Assembly: GCF_037997115.1 (NCBI RefSeq) | Contig: NZ_CP150484.1 | Span: forward strand, 9,002,735-9,049,775 | Source: Amycolatopsis coloradensis | GTDB taxonomy: Bacteria; Actinomycetota; Actinomycetes; Mycobacteriales; Pseudonocardiaceae | DNA: 47,041 nucleotides | Direction of reading: 5' to 3' | In this document: positions 32,733-41,058 of the stretch, one piece after another | Layout of the letters: each line of letters starts with the position of its first letter | Numbering within the stretch: the first letter of the stretch is position 1 | Notes under the pieces: generated by a model | What the model saw: the letters and a program-made list of their open reading frames with translations, nothing else | What the model was told of the DNA's origin: nothing | Database searches by the model: none | Program-made: the position numbers and the translations under genes

Positions 32733-33539
32733 GGGATCGTGGGCGGCGCCCAGCTCGGTCGAGCGGTCCTTCGCGGCCTCGATGGCGGCCAGCAGCGCCG
32801 CGCGGACGCCGTGCTTCTCCAGCTCGCGGATGGCGTTGATGGTCGTCCCGGCGGGCGAGGTGACGGCTTCGCGCAGCAGCACCGGGTGTTCGTCGGATTC
32901 GGCGAGCATCTTCGCCGCCCCGACCGCCGACTGGATGATCAGCTGCCCGGCGAGCGCGCGGGGCAGGCCGAGCAGGATCCCGGCGTCGATCATGGCCTCG
33001 ACCAGGTAGAAGAAGTACGCGGGACCGGAGCCGGACAGCGCCGTGACGGCGTCCTGCTGCGACTCGGGCACCTCGACGACCTGTCCGACGTGCGACAGCA
33101 GGTCCTTCACCACCGCGATGTGCTCGGCGGTCGCGTGCGCCCCCGCGGAGACCGCGCTCATCGCCTCTCCGACGAGCATCGGGGTGTTCGGCATGACCCG
33201 CACCACCGGGACGCCGTCGGCCAGCCTGCGCTCGTACAGGGCGGTCGGGAGGCCCGCGCACAGCGAGACCACCAGTGACTCCGCGCCGAGCAACGGCGCG
33301 AGCTCGTCCAGCACCGGTTCGATGTCCTGCGGTTTGACCGCGACGACCAGCACGTCGGCCCGGCGGGCGGCGTCGGCGACGGTGACCCCGTGCACGCCGT
33401 AGCGCTCGGTCAGCTCGGCCGCGCGCGCCGGGTACCGCTCGGTGAACAGCAGGTCGTCCGGGCTGTGCCCGCCGTGCAGCAGGCCCGATAGCAGGGCCTC
33501 CCCGATCTTCCCGGCACCCAGAACCGCGATCACGCTCAT
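32724..33539 (-). CDS. proC: Pyrroline-5-carboxylate reductase
   Basis: A 271-residue enzyme reducing 1-pyrroline-5-carboxylate to proline with NAD(P)H. The Rossmann motif VLGAGKIGEALLSGLL and the C-terminal substrate segment ALSGSGPAYFFYLVEAMIDAG are clear, followed by EAVTSPAGTT. The ATG at 33539 is preceded by GAAGAGGGC; the open frame continues upstream without family support. It stands alone here, with a family C palindrome at its 3' end. Confidence 0.96.
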   Translation of the reverse strand: MSVIAVLGAGKIGEALLSGLLHGGHSPDDLLFTERYPARAAELTERYGVHGVTVADAARRADVLVVAVKPQDIEPVLDELAPLLGAESLVVSLCAGLPTALYERRLADGVPVVRVMPNTPMLVGEAMSAVSAGAHATAEHIAVVKDLLSHVGQVVEVPESQQDAVTALSGSGPAYFFYLVEAMIDAGILLGLPRALAGQLIIQSAVGAAKMLAESDEHPVLLREAVTSPAGTTINAIRELEKHGVRAALLAAIEAAKDRSTELGAAHDPRT

Positions 33540-33640
33540 GCCCTCTTCCCGTACTGGGTCACGTTCCGTCGTATGAGCGGGCACTGGGTCGATGATTCGC
33601 GCGCAAGCTCGCTCATGCTCTTCAGCGTGCCAAACGGCCG

Positions 33641-34471
33641 TCAGCCACCGGGCGCCGGGGCAAGCGCCAGCTGCCGCGCCTGGCAGACGAGCCTGCCCTG
33701 CGAGTCGACCACGAGCGCGTCCGAGTCGAACCAGGCCTCGTGCACCGACTGGCTCTGGACGAGCACCCGCAGCCAGCCCGGCGCCGGCCGCGTGCGCAGC
33801 AACGCGGTCAGCTGCACGGTCGGCGCCCAGCCGACCCGGCCGAGGTTGTAGACCACCGGCGGGTTCACGTCGCTCGCGAGCAGGGCGAAGAACGGATCCG
33901 CGAGCCCGTGCCTCGGCCGGACCCACAGCCGGATCCTCGGCGGGTCGCCGATCCGGCCGTGCAGGTAGCCGACGCTCGCGGGGTCGAGCCGGACCTCGCA
34001 GCCCTTCGCGAGGTTGAACAGGCCTTCGGAGGTCTCACCGGTCATGGGGACCGCGCCGGGCGGCGGCTCCGCGGGCATGGCGGGGACGTCGGTCCACTCC
34101 GGACGCCGCATCGGCAGCCGCCCGGTGGTCACCCTGGCCTCGACGCAACTGCGGCCCCGCTGCTCCAGCGTGACCGCGACGACCGAGGCGCGCCTTCCGA
34201 CCTTCCGGACGTCCATGCGCAGCAACACCGGCCCCACCGCCGGCGGGTGCAGGAACTCCGCGCTGATCGCGAGTGGCTCGGACGGCGGCTCGCCGCGTTC
34301 GTGGAGGAAGGTGAGGGCGGCCCTGGCCATCAAGGCCATCAGGAAGCCGCCGTGGGGGTGTCCACCGATCGACCATTCGGTCCGGAGGACCGCCGTGAAA
34401 GTGCCGTCACCCAGTGATCTCGTCGCGCACGCCGCGTCGAAGGAGGTGCTCGTTTCGTCGGCCGCGCTCAC
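33641..34471 (-). CDS. Acyl-CoA thioesterase-family protein (double hotdog)
   Basis: A 276-residue protein with two hotdog-fold halves, as in TesB/acyl-CoA thioesterase II-like proteins. The first half contains WSIGGHPHGGFLMALMARAA, the usual substrate-pocket motif. It corresponds to M. tuberculosis Rv0499 between proC and the sugar-phosphate isomerase. It would hydrolyse a CoA thioester; substrate unknown. The GTG start at 34471 gives the expected length. Confidence 0.8.
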   Translation of the reverse strand: MSAADETSTSFDAACATRSLGDGTFTAVLRTEWSIGGHPHGGFLMALMARAALTFLHERGEPPSEPLAISAEFLHPPAVGPVLLRMDVRKVGRRASVVAVTLEQRGRSCVEARVTTGRLPMRRPEWTDVPAMPAEPPPGAVPMTGETSEGLFNLAKGCEVRLDPASVGYLHGRIGDPPRIRLWVRPRHGLADPFFALLASDVNPPVVYNLGRVGWAPTVQLTALLRTRPAPGWLRVLVQSQSVHEAWFDSDALVVDSQGRLVCQARQLALAPAPGG

Positions 34472-34612
34472 CGAGCACTGACCCAGGCCACGAGCCGATC
34501 CATCGGGGTGCGGGAGATCAACAAGCGCAGCTGGTTCACGGTCGGAACTTTACGTGTACCAGCGCCTCGAGCGCAGGGAGGAATGAATCTCCGCACCCGG
34601 AGACGATCTTTG

Positions 34613-35410
34613 TCACTGGCCGAGGTGAAGCCTCGCGAACAGGAGTGACTCCGCGAGGTCCCGCGACCGCCGCGCCGCGCTCGGCGACCGCCGGGTGTTG
34701 ATCTCCAGCACGACCTGCCCGGAGAAATCGCAGTTCACGAGCTTTTCGAGCAGTTCGGCGCAGGGCTCGATCCCGCGTCCGGGCACCAGGTGCTCGTCCT
34801 TCGGCAGGCCCGTGCCATCCGCCAGATGGACGTGCGCGAGCCCGGAACCCATCCGTTCGGCGAGCGCGAGGGCGTCCATCCCGGCTGCCGCTGTATGGGA
34901 CAGATCGAGCGTGTAGTGGCGAAACCCTACGTCCGTAGGGTCGATCGACGGCCGGAAGGCCGACACGCGCGACGTCCGCGAGCCGCCGGGCGGCCGGACC
35001 TTGAACATGTTCTCGACCGCGATCTCGATCCCGCTGGCTTCTTCGAGCTCGTCGACGAGGTCGCCGAACGCGTCGCCGTAGCGGCGCTGCCACCGGAACG
35101 GCGGATGCACCACGACCGTGCGCGCGCCGAGCTCCTGCGCCGCGTCCACGGACATCCGCAGGCGCACCTCGGGATCCGGCGACCACACGCGCTGGGTGAT
35201 CAGCAGCGAAGGCGAGTGGATCGACAGCACCGGCACACCGGTACGGCGCGACCAGCGGCGCAGCGCGGAGATGTCCTGGCTGACCGGGTCCGCCCAGACC
35301 ATCACCTCGACACCGTCGTAACCGAGGTCGGCGGCCAGCTCGAACGCCGCGCCCGCCCGCAACGGCCAGACGGACGCCGTCGAGAGGCCTACCGGAATCT
35401 GCTGAACCAT
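34613..35410 (-). CDS. Sugar phosphate isomerase/epimerase (xylose isomerase-like TIM barrel)
   Basis: A 265-residue TIM-barrel protein of the AP endonuclease 2 / xylose-isomerase-like family. Metal-binding-type segments include VVHPPFRW, IAVENMFKV, YTLDLSHTAAAG and HVHLADGTGL, with a late VVLEINTRR. It matches M. tuberculosis Rv0498. The substrate is unknown. It follows the repeat-bearing membrane protein gene by 22 bases on the same strand and is probably co-transcribed with it. Confidence 0.85.
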   Translation of the reverse strand: MVQQIPVGLSTASVWPLRAGAAFELAADLGYDGVEVMVWADPVSQDISALRRWSRRTGVPVLSIHSPSLLITQRVWSPDPEVRLRMSVDAAQELGARTVVVHPPFRWQRRYGDAFGDLVDELEEASGIEIAVENMFKVRPPGGSRTSRVSAFRPSIDPTDVGFRHYTLDLSHTAAAGMDALALAERMGSGLAHVHLADGTGLPKDEHLVPGRGIEPCAELLEKLVNCDFSGQVVLEINTRRSPSAARRSRDLAESLLFARLHLGQ

Positions 35411-35432
35411 TCCGGCATCCTTCCCGAGGCCG

Positions 35433-36965
35433 CTAACGCGCCACCAGCAGGAGTGCGGCCGGTGAGACCGTCACCACCAGTCCGACCAGTACCGCGAGCA
35501 CCAGGGTCTGGAGATCCTCCGCCTTGCGGATCTTCCGGACGATCCACACCAGCGCGACGATCACCAGCAGCGCGGCGACCAGCGCGGCGGCGGGGATGTT
35601 CACCCACAGCCAGTTGAAGCCCAGCCAGACACCGGCGCCGCCGACGACGCCGAGGGCGAGCTGGCCGGCCAGCGCCAGCCACTGCTTCCCCGGCGAGACC
35701 TTCTCGGCGGGCGCCGCGGGCTCGTCGTCCTCGACGACGTCGTCGACGCTGTCGTCGTAGTCGTCCTCGTAGTCGTCGGCGCGGTAGCTGTAGTCGTCGC
35801 GGCCGAAGTCCGGGCCACCGTCCGGGTACGCCGGGTCGGCGAACTCGCGCTCGTACTCGTCGAGGTTGTCCTGCCGGTCGCGGTCGTCGAGCGAATGCGG
35901 CGGCACGAAGGGCATCGGCGCCGGATGCCCCATGGTGGGCGGACCGGCGTCGAACGGGTCCGGCTCGGGGTCGGCGTCCGCTTCGACGGGCGCGACCGGG
36001 GGCGGCACCGGCGGGATCCCGCCGATTTCGGTGTCCTCGGACTGCACCTTCTGCCTGCGCTTGCGCCATCCGGCGAGGCCGGCGGGCGGCGCCGGAGGCT
36101 CGACGGACGCGGGGGCCTCGGGTTCGGCCGCTGCTTCGTCACCGACCGCGGCGAACTGTTCGGTGCTCGGCTCGGCCTTCGGCTGGGGCGGGCGCGCCGC
36201 GGGACGGCGGCGCCGCGCCGGCTGGGCGGGCGGCGTCGCGAACGCGCCGCTCGCCATCGGGCCCGGCTGGTCCTGCACGTCTTCGGCCGGGGCGTCGAGG
36301 CCGCCGTCGAGCCTCGCCGACAGCCCCGAAGACGGGGGTCCGGCGGGCGGCTCCGGGCGACGGCGGACCGGCGGCATCGCGCCGCGGGTCTCCTCCGGAC
36401 GCGGGCGGCCACGCGGGGGCAGGCCCTCTGAGTCCGGCGGGCGCTGCTGGTAACCGGACTGCTCCTGCGGCGGAGCCGGCCGGACGAACTGACCGGACTG
36501 CTGCGGGGGACGCTGCTGATAACCGCTCTGCTCCTGCGGCGGAGCCGGCCGCGGGAATTGACCCGACTGCTGCGGCGGACGCTGCTGATAACCGCTCTGC
36601 TCCTGCGGCGGGCGCACCGGCGGCGTCTGCCGGGTCGGGGTGGACGCGACGTCCGGCGGCACCGGCAGCGGCGCGGAATCCTGCTGCGGCTGCGGAAGCG
36701 GACGCGCGCCGGAATCTTGCGGGCGCGAGCGGCGTGGCGGACGGTTGGCAGGCGGCGGGGTGTCGCCGGACACCCTGTCGATGATCGCCTGCGGCGCCGT
36801 ATCGCTCGGGGACGGCGCCCGCCGCCCGCGAGTGGGCTCGGGAGCCTCGTCGTCGTCGGCCGCGCGGCGTCGCCTGCGGCGCCCGCCCTCGGGCTGGGCT
36901 CCGTGCTGCGCGAGCAGCTCCGCCACGGTCTTCTGTGGCTGGCCGCTCTCTGTCTCGTCCGTCAT
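35433..36965 (-). CDS. Large Pro/Gln-rich membrane protein (Rv0497-like)
   Basis: A 510-residue protein. Residues 1 to about 400 are low-complexity and hydrophilic, rich in Pro, Gln, Arg and later Asp/Glu. They include about 2.6 copies of a 23-residue repeat (PPQEQSGYQQRPPQQSGQF plus four residues) at about 115-175. The C-terminal 85 or so residues hold three hydrophobic helices. The layout and position next to ppx match M. tuberculosis Rv0497, of unknown function. The long disordered tail would lie in the cytoplasm or wall zone, depending on orientation. It shares a message with the isomerase. Confidence 0.75.
   Translation of the reverse strand: MTDETESGQPQKTVAELLAQHGAQPEGGRRRRRRAADDDEAPEPTRGRRAPSPSDTAPQAIIDRVSGDTPPPANRPPRRSRPQDSGARPLPQPQQDSAPLPVPPDVASTPTRQTPPVRPPQEQSGYQQRPPQQSGQFPRPAPPQEQSGYQQRPPQQSGQFVRPAPPQEQSGYQQRPPDSEGLPPRGRPRPEETRGAMPPVRRRPEPPAGPPSSGLSARLDGGLDAPAEDVQDQPGPMASGAFATPPAQPARRRRPAARPPQPKAEPSTEQFAAVGDEAAAEPEAPASVEPPAPPAGLAGWRKRRQKVQSEDTEIGGIPPVPPPVAPVEADADPEPDPFDAGPPTMGHPAPMPFVPPHSLDDRDRQDNLDEYEREFADPAYPDGGPDFGRDDYSYRADDYEDDYDDSVDDVVEDDEPAAPAEKVSPGKQWLALAGQLALGVVGGAGVWLGFNWLWVNIPAAALVAALLVIVALVWIVRKIRKAEDLQTLVLAVLVGLVVTVSPAALLLVAR
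36440..36613. repeat. 69-base in-frame tandem repeat inside the Rv0497-like gene
   Basis: Copies of CGCTGCTG(G/A)TAACC begin at 36442, 36511 and 36580, exactly 69 bases apart, giving about 2.6 units. The unit encodes 23 residues (Gln/Pro/Ser-rich), so copy-number change would keep the frame. This is a candidate variable-number locus. Confidence 0.85.
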
Positions 36966-37070
36966 ACCGTGCAGTCCAATGCGCGCTCAAGCCGTTGCGA
37001 ACCGGCACGCGACGGGGCATCGGCGGCGTCGCGCGCGCTGTCCACCGTCATCCGCATTTCCGTCACCTCT

Positions 37071-38060
37071 TCACCGTGCCCGTTCTCCGTCGACTAAGTC
37101 CAGTCGGGCGCTGCCGCCCACAGTCTCGTCCGCACCGTTCGAATGGTCCAGCCGTCGAAGGATGACACCTTCTCGCAGCGCCCACGGACAGATCTCCAGT
37201 TCTTCCAGGGAAAGCGCCCGCATGGTGGCTTGTGCGACGAGCGCGCCCGCCACCAGCTGATGCGACCTGCTCGCGCTGACCCCCTCGAGTTGTGCCAGGT
37301 CAGGGGCGGTCATCCGGGAGATGAACGCGATGAGCTGGCGCAACGCGGTGTCGGTCAGGGTACGGCGCACATGCGGCCCGCCGGCCGACGGCGCCGCTCC
37401 GGTCAGCCGGGCTAGCGACCGGAACGTCTTCGACGTCGCCACGACCCGATCGGGTTCACCCAATTTGGCGACCTTCTTCGCGAGCGGGGCGAGTTGTTCT
37501 TCCAGCCACGCCGAAGTCGCGATGAGCTCCGACCGGGTGGGCGGGTCGTGCTGGAACCGCGTCCGGGTGGTCCGGCCCGCGCCCAACGGCAGCGATTCGG
37601 CCAGATCCGGCTCCTCGTCGCGGCCCATCGCGACCTCCAGGGAGCCGCCGCCGATGTCGAGCACCAGCAGCTTTCCCGCCGACCAGCCGAACCAGCGGCG
37701 GACGGCGAGGAAGGTGAGCCGGGATTCGTCGATCCCGGAAAGCACCTGTAGTTCGACGCCGGTCTGCTCCTGGACCTTCGCCAGCACCTTCGGGGCGTTC
37801 TTGGCTTCGCGGACCGCGGAGGTGGCGAACGCCATGACCTCTTCGCAGCCGAGCCGAGCCGCGGCCGCTTTCGCCGATTCGACCGCACGCACGAGGCTGT
37901 CCGCGCCCGCGCGGCTCAGGTCGCCGTTGCGGGTGATCTGCTCGGCGAGCCGGAGGACGGCCTTTTCGGAATGCATCGGGGTCGGGTGGGCGCCACGGTG
38001 GGCGTCGACCACGAGCAGGTGGACGGTGTTGGAACCGACGTCGAGTACCCCTAGGCGCAC
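37071..38060 (-). CDS. ppx: Exopolyphosphatase (Ppx/GppA family)
   Basis: A 329-residue protein of the ASKHA fold with LGVLDVGSNTVHLLVVD at the start (phosphate-1 motif) and VLDIGGGSLEVAMG later (phosphate-2 motif). Actinobacterial members of this length lack the extra C-terminal HD domains and hydrolyse polyphosphate or (p)ppGpp-related nucleotides. It corresponds to M. tuberculosis Ppx1 (Rv0496). Proximity to senX3-regX3 is consistent with phosphate homeostasis. It starts at GTG 38060. Confidence 0.9.
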   Translation of the reverse strand: MRLGVLDVGSNTVHLLVVDAHRGAHPTPMHSEKAVLRLAEQITRNGDLSRAGADSLVRAVESAKAAAARLGCEEVMAFATSAVREAKNAPKVLAKVQEQTGVELQVLSGIDESRLTFLAVRRWFGWSAGKLLVLDIGGGSLEVAMGRDEEPDLAESLPLGAGRTTRTRFQHDPPTRSELIATSAWLEEQLAPLAKKVAKLGEPDRVVATSKTFRSLARLTGAAPSAGGPHVRRTLTDTALRQLIAFISRMTAPDLAQLEGVSASRSHQLVAGALVAQATMRALSLEELEICPWALREGVILRRLDHSNGADETVGGSARLDLVDGERAR

Positions 38061-38131
38061 GAGCGTCTACGGTACCCGCCCCCACATCAGGTCACGAAAC
38101 CGTAACCGTGATCTGTATCGCAGGGGCCGGG

Positions 38132-38210
38132 GCTGAAGGGGACTTTCCCCGCATGCGATGAGAGGAAAGCGTCCTTCACCGCGTCTTATGCGGGGAAAGT
38201 CCCCTTCGGC
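38132..38210. repeat. Family B palindrome abutting the regX3 stop
   Basis: Arms 38132-38154 and 38188-38210 pair at 22 of 23 positions with a 33-base loop; the core is GGGGACTTTCCCCGCAT. It ends one base before the regX3 stop codon. The left arm is the exact reverse complement of 101-123 at the left edge. It likely ends the senX3-regX3 transcript. Confidence 0.85.
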
Positions 38211-38900
38211 TCACGTCTCGAACTTGTAGCCCAGGCCACGCACCGTGACCAGGTGCCGGGGCGAGCCCGGGTCCGGCTCGATCTTCGAGCGCAGGCGCTT
38301 CACGTGGACGTCGAGCGTCTTGGTGTCGCCGACGTAGTCCGCACCCCACACCCGGTCGATCAGCTGCCCGCGGGTGAGCACGCGGCCCACGTTGCGCAGC
38401 AGGTACTCGAGCAGGTCGAACTCCTTCAGCGGCAAGGAGACCTCCTGGCCGTCGACGGTCACCACGTGCCGCTCGACGTCCATCCGCACCGGCCCGGCCG
38501 CCAGCACCAGAGGCGCCAGATCGCCTTCGGAGCCCGGCTCGCCACCGCGGCGCAGCACCGCTCGCACCCGCGCGATGAGCTCACGGGCCGAGTACGGCTT
38601 GGTGACGTAGTCGTCGGCGCCGAGTTCCAGGCCGACGACCTTGTCGATCTCGCTGTCGCGCGCGGTCACCATGATCACCGGTACGGCGGAACGCTGCCTG
38701 AGCTGCTTGCAGACGTCGGTGCCGCTCATCCCGGGGAGCATGAGATCGAGCAGGACGATGTCGGCGCCGTTGCGGTCGAACTCCTCGAGTGCCTGCTGCC
38801 CCGTCACGGCGACGGCGGCGGTGAAGCCCTCTTTGCGGAGCAAGAACGCGAGCGGGTCGGCGAACGACTCTTCGTCCTCGACGATGAGAACCCTCGTCAC
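38211..38900 (-). CDS. regX3: Two-component response regulator RegX3
   Basis: A 229-residue OmpR/PhoB-family regulator. The receiver domain has VTRVLIVEDEESF, the phospho-acceptor aspartate in LLDLMLPGMSG (D52) and the lysine in VTKPYSARELIARV. The C-terminal winged helix includes TLDVHVKRLRSKIEPDP. The true start is GTG 38900 with GGAGGAAACCT just upstream, overlapping the senX3 stop by four bases. RegX3 controls phosphate-starvation genes. A family B hairpin follows. Confidence 0.95.
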   Translation of the reverse strand: MTRVLIVEDEESFADPLAFLLRKEGFTAAVAVTGQQALEEFDRNGADIVLLDLMLPGMSGTDVCKQLRQRSAVPVIMVTARDSEIDKVVGLELGADDYVTKPYSARELIARVRAVLRRGGEPGSEGDLAPLVLAAGPVRMDVERHVVTVDGQEVSLPLKEFDLLEYLLRNVGRVLTRGQLIDRVWGADYVGDTKTLDVHVKRLRSKIEPDPGSPRHLVTVRGLGYKFET

Positions 38901-40129
38901 AGGTTTCCTCCATGGTCGGGGCTTTCTTGCCCTGTTGCCACGAGACGGGGTGTCCGCTCGGGGGTCTTCTCCGGCCGGGACACCGGCGGAGCCTGTTTCG
39001 CGGGCGCGGCCGGTTCGGCGGGGATGTGCGCGGGGATCCGCAGCGTGAAGGTCGACCCGGTGCCGGGACGGCTCCACAGGCCGACCGAACCGCCGTGGTT
39101 GGCGGCCACGTGCTTGACGATCGCCAGCCCCAGCCCGGTGCCGCCGGTCGCCCGCGACCGTGCCTTGTCCGCGCGGTAGAACCGCTCGAAGACGCGCTGC
39201 TGCTCGTCCTCCGCGATACCGATGCCGCGGTCGGTCACCGCGATCTCGACCTTCCCGTCGACCAGCCGCCTGCTGATCGACACCGGGCTGCCCGGCTGTG
39301 AGTACGCGACGGCGTTCTCCAGCAGGTTCGACAGCGCGGTGACCATCAGCGTCCGGTCGCCCTCGATGAGGAGCCCGCTGGCCGCGTCGGTGGTGATGGT
39401 GATCTCGGCGGATTCCGCCGAAAGCGTCGTCCTGCCGAGCGCCTCGCGGACGACGGCGTCGACCTCGACGACGTTCAGGTCGGGCAGCCGCTCGGCGCCT
39501 TGGAGCCGCGAGAGCGCGATCAGTTCGGTGACGAGCTGGCCGAGCCGCGTCGATTCGCGGAGGATCTTGCCGCCGAAGCGGCGGACCTCCTCGGTGTCTT
39601 CCGCGGCGTCGAGGACGGCCTCGGTGAGCAGCGCGATCGCGCCGACCGGCGTCTTCAGCTCGTGGCTGACGTTCGCGACGAAGTCCCGCCGGACGGCTTC
39701 CAGGCGGATCGCCTCGGAGTGGTCGACGGCCTCGACCACGGTGAACCCGTCGCCGAGCGGGCGGACCTCGCCGAGGACGGCCTCGGGCTGACGCCCCCTC
39801 GCCTCCAGCGGGGAGAGGTCGATCTCCATCGGTTCGTCGGTCTCGACCACCTGCTCGGCGGCCTTGCGGGCCCGCGGATCGGCCTGGTTGACCTTCACCA
39901 GCCCGAGCTCGTAGGCACGCGGGTTGTGCAGGACCATGTCGCCGAACTTGTTGAGCACGACGACGCCGTTGTTGCTGGACCGCACGAGGCGTTCGAGCAG
40001 TTCGGCCACGGTGGGGCCGGTCGGTCGCCGCTCCTCGCGGCGGGTGCGGCCCCTCGCGATCAGGAAGCCGAAAACCACACCGACGATCAGTCCGCCGACG
40101 GCCATGGCGAGTGCAACAGGCGTGGTCAC
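38897..40129 (-). CDS. senX3: Sensor histidine kinase SenX3
   Basis: A 410-residue kinase with one N-terminal membrane helix (about 5-26), a PAS-like domain (about 45-140), the phospho-acceptor histidine in FVANVSHELKTPVG (H156) and a HATPase domain with LLENAVAYS (N box), TDRGIGIAEDE (G1) and GGTGLGLAIVKH (G2). It differs from classical two-helix sensors, as M. tuberculosis SenX3 does in its short extracytoplasmic part. It is the first gene of senX3-regX3. A PHO-box-like direct repeat lies upstream. Confidence 0.94.
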   Translation of the reverse strand: MTTPVALAMAVGGLIVGVVFGFLIARGRTRREERRPTGPTVAELLERLVRSSNNGVVVLNKFGDMVLHNPRAYELGLVKVNQADPRARKAAEQVVETDEPMEIDLSPLEARGRQPEAVLGEVRPLGDGFTVVEAVDHSEAIRLEAVRRDFVANVSHELKTPVGAIALLTEAVLDAAEDTEEVRRFGGKILRESTRLGQLVTELIALSRLQGAERLPDLNVVEVDAVVREALGRTTLSAESAEITITTDAASGLLIEGDRTLMVTALSNLLENAVAYSQPGSPVSISRRLVDGKVEIAVTDRGIGIAEDEQQRVFERFYRADKARSRATGGTGLGLAIVKHVAANHGGSVGLWSRPGTGSTFTLRIPAHIPAEPAAPAKQAPPVSRPEKTPERTPRLVATGQESPDHGGNL

Positions 40130-40212
40130 AGTGGAATCGTAAGCGCGTGGGTAGTCTTTTGGCCTAGTCCCCGCCGCGTACTCGTGATGCCTATGACACC
40201 TGGGGACACCCT

Positions 40213-40245
40213 GTTCGCCTGCAGGTCAGACCTCGTTCACGTGGC
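40213..40245. promoter_or_regulatory. Three-unit PHO-box-like direct repeat upstream of senX3
   Basis: GTTCGCCTGCA (40213-40223), GGTCAGACCTC (40224-40234) and GTTCACGTGGC (40235-40245) run in exact 11-base periodicity and resemble the G(G/T)TCAYYYR units bound by PhoP/RegX3-type regulators. A further GGTCACCCGAA lies at 40267. They sit between senX3 and the divergent regulator gene, 84 bases upstream of senX3. Probably RegX3 autoregulation. Confidence 0.55.
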
Positions 40246-40410
40246 CGAGACCTCCCGGGTGAGACGGGTCACCCGAAGCGGGGACATCGGCGACGGCTCG
40301 TGCCCGGATTCCGACTTTCGTCGTGACCATCCGAACCGTGTTCCGCCCACTCACCGGCGAATAGCGACGTTCCCGTCACGGCTGCCGGGGAATGTTGGAA
40401 GACTGTCGCC

Positions 40411-41058
40411 GTGGAACTCGTCAGTGACATCTCCCTGATTCGCGGAGAAGAAGAGTTGTTCGACCGGACGGCTCATCTGTTCGTCGCGGCGAACGACATC
40501 GCGTGCGCGGCCGACGACCTCTACACCTGGGCGCTTTCCCGGCCGTCGCTCACGCGGCAGGGTGAGCGGCTGGTGCGCGACAAGCGGATCCGCAAGCTGT
40601 ACCGCCCCGGTGTCCTGCTGAACGAGCAGACCGCGCGGCACCTGCACCACCTGTCCGAACTCGGCGCGCAGATCCGGATCGGCACCGAGGAGATCAACGA
40701 GACGATCCTGCTCGACGAGCGGGTCGCGATCATGGCCGGAGACGAGGGCAAGGCGGTGCGCTCGTACAGCGTCATCTCGCGCCCCGAGCTGGTGCAGGGC
40801 ATCCTGTCGCTGTTCGAAACCGCTTGGCTGGCGTCCACCACCCTGGAGACGTTCGACGCGCGGTTCGCCGACATCCGGATGGAGGCACCGCAGATTCTCG
40901 AGTTCCTGACCACCGGCTGCAAGGACGACAAGGCCGCGAAGAGCCTCGGCATGGGCGTGCGCACCTATCAGCGCCGCGTCTCGGAACTGCTGGTCGCGCT
41001 CGGTGTGACGTCGCGGCTCCAGGTCGACGCGCGGGCGCGGGAACTCGGCCTCCTGTGA
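40411..41058 (+). CDS. LuxR-type HTH regulator with TrmB/PLD-like N-terminal domain
   Basis: A 215-residue protein. The N-terminal 140 or so residues resemble the TrmB/PLD-like sensor modules seen fused to LuxR-type domains (IRIGTEEINETILLDERVAIM, FETAWLAS). The C-terminal part is a LuxR/GerE-type helix-turn-helix: LTTGCKDDKAAKSLGMGVRT followed by YQRRVSELLVALGVTSR. The ligand is unknown. It starts at GTG 40411 with GGAAGA upstream. Its stop overlaps the lipoprotein start by four bases, pairing a regulator with a surface lipoprotein. Confidence 0.75.
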   Translation: MELVSDISLIRGEEELFDRTAHLFVAANDIACAADDLYTWALSRPSLTRQGERLVRDKRIRKLYRPGVLLNEQTARHLHHLSELGAQIRIGTEEINETILLDERVAIMAGDEGKAVRSYSVISRPELVQGILSLFETAWLASTTLETFDARFADIRMEAPQILEFLTTGCKDDKAAKSLGMGVRTYQRRVSELLVALGVTSRLQVDARARELGLL

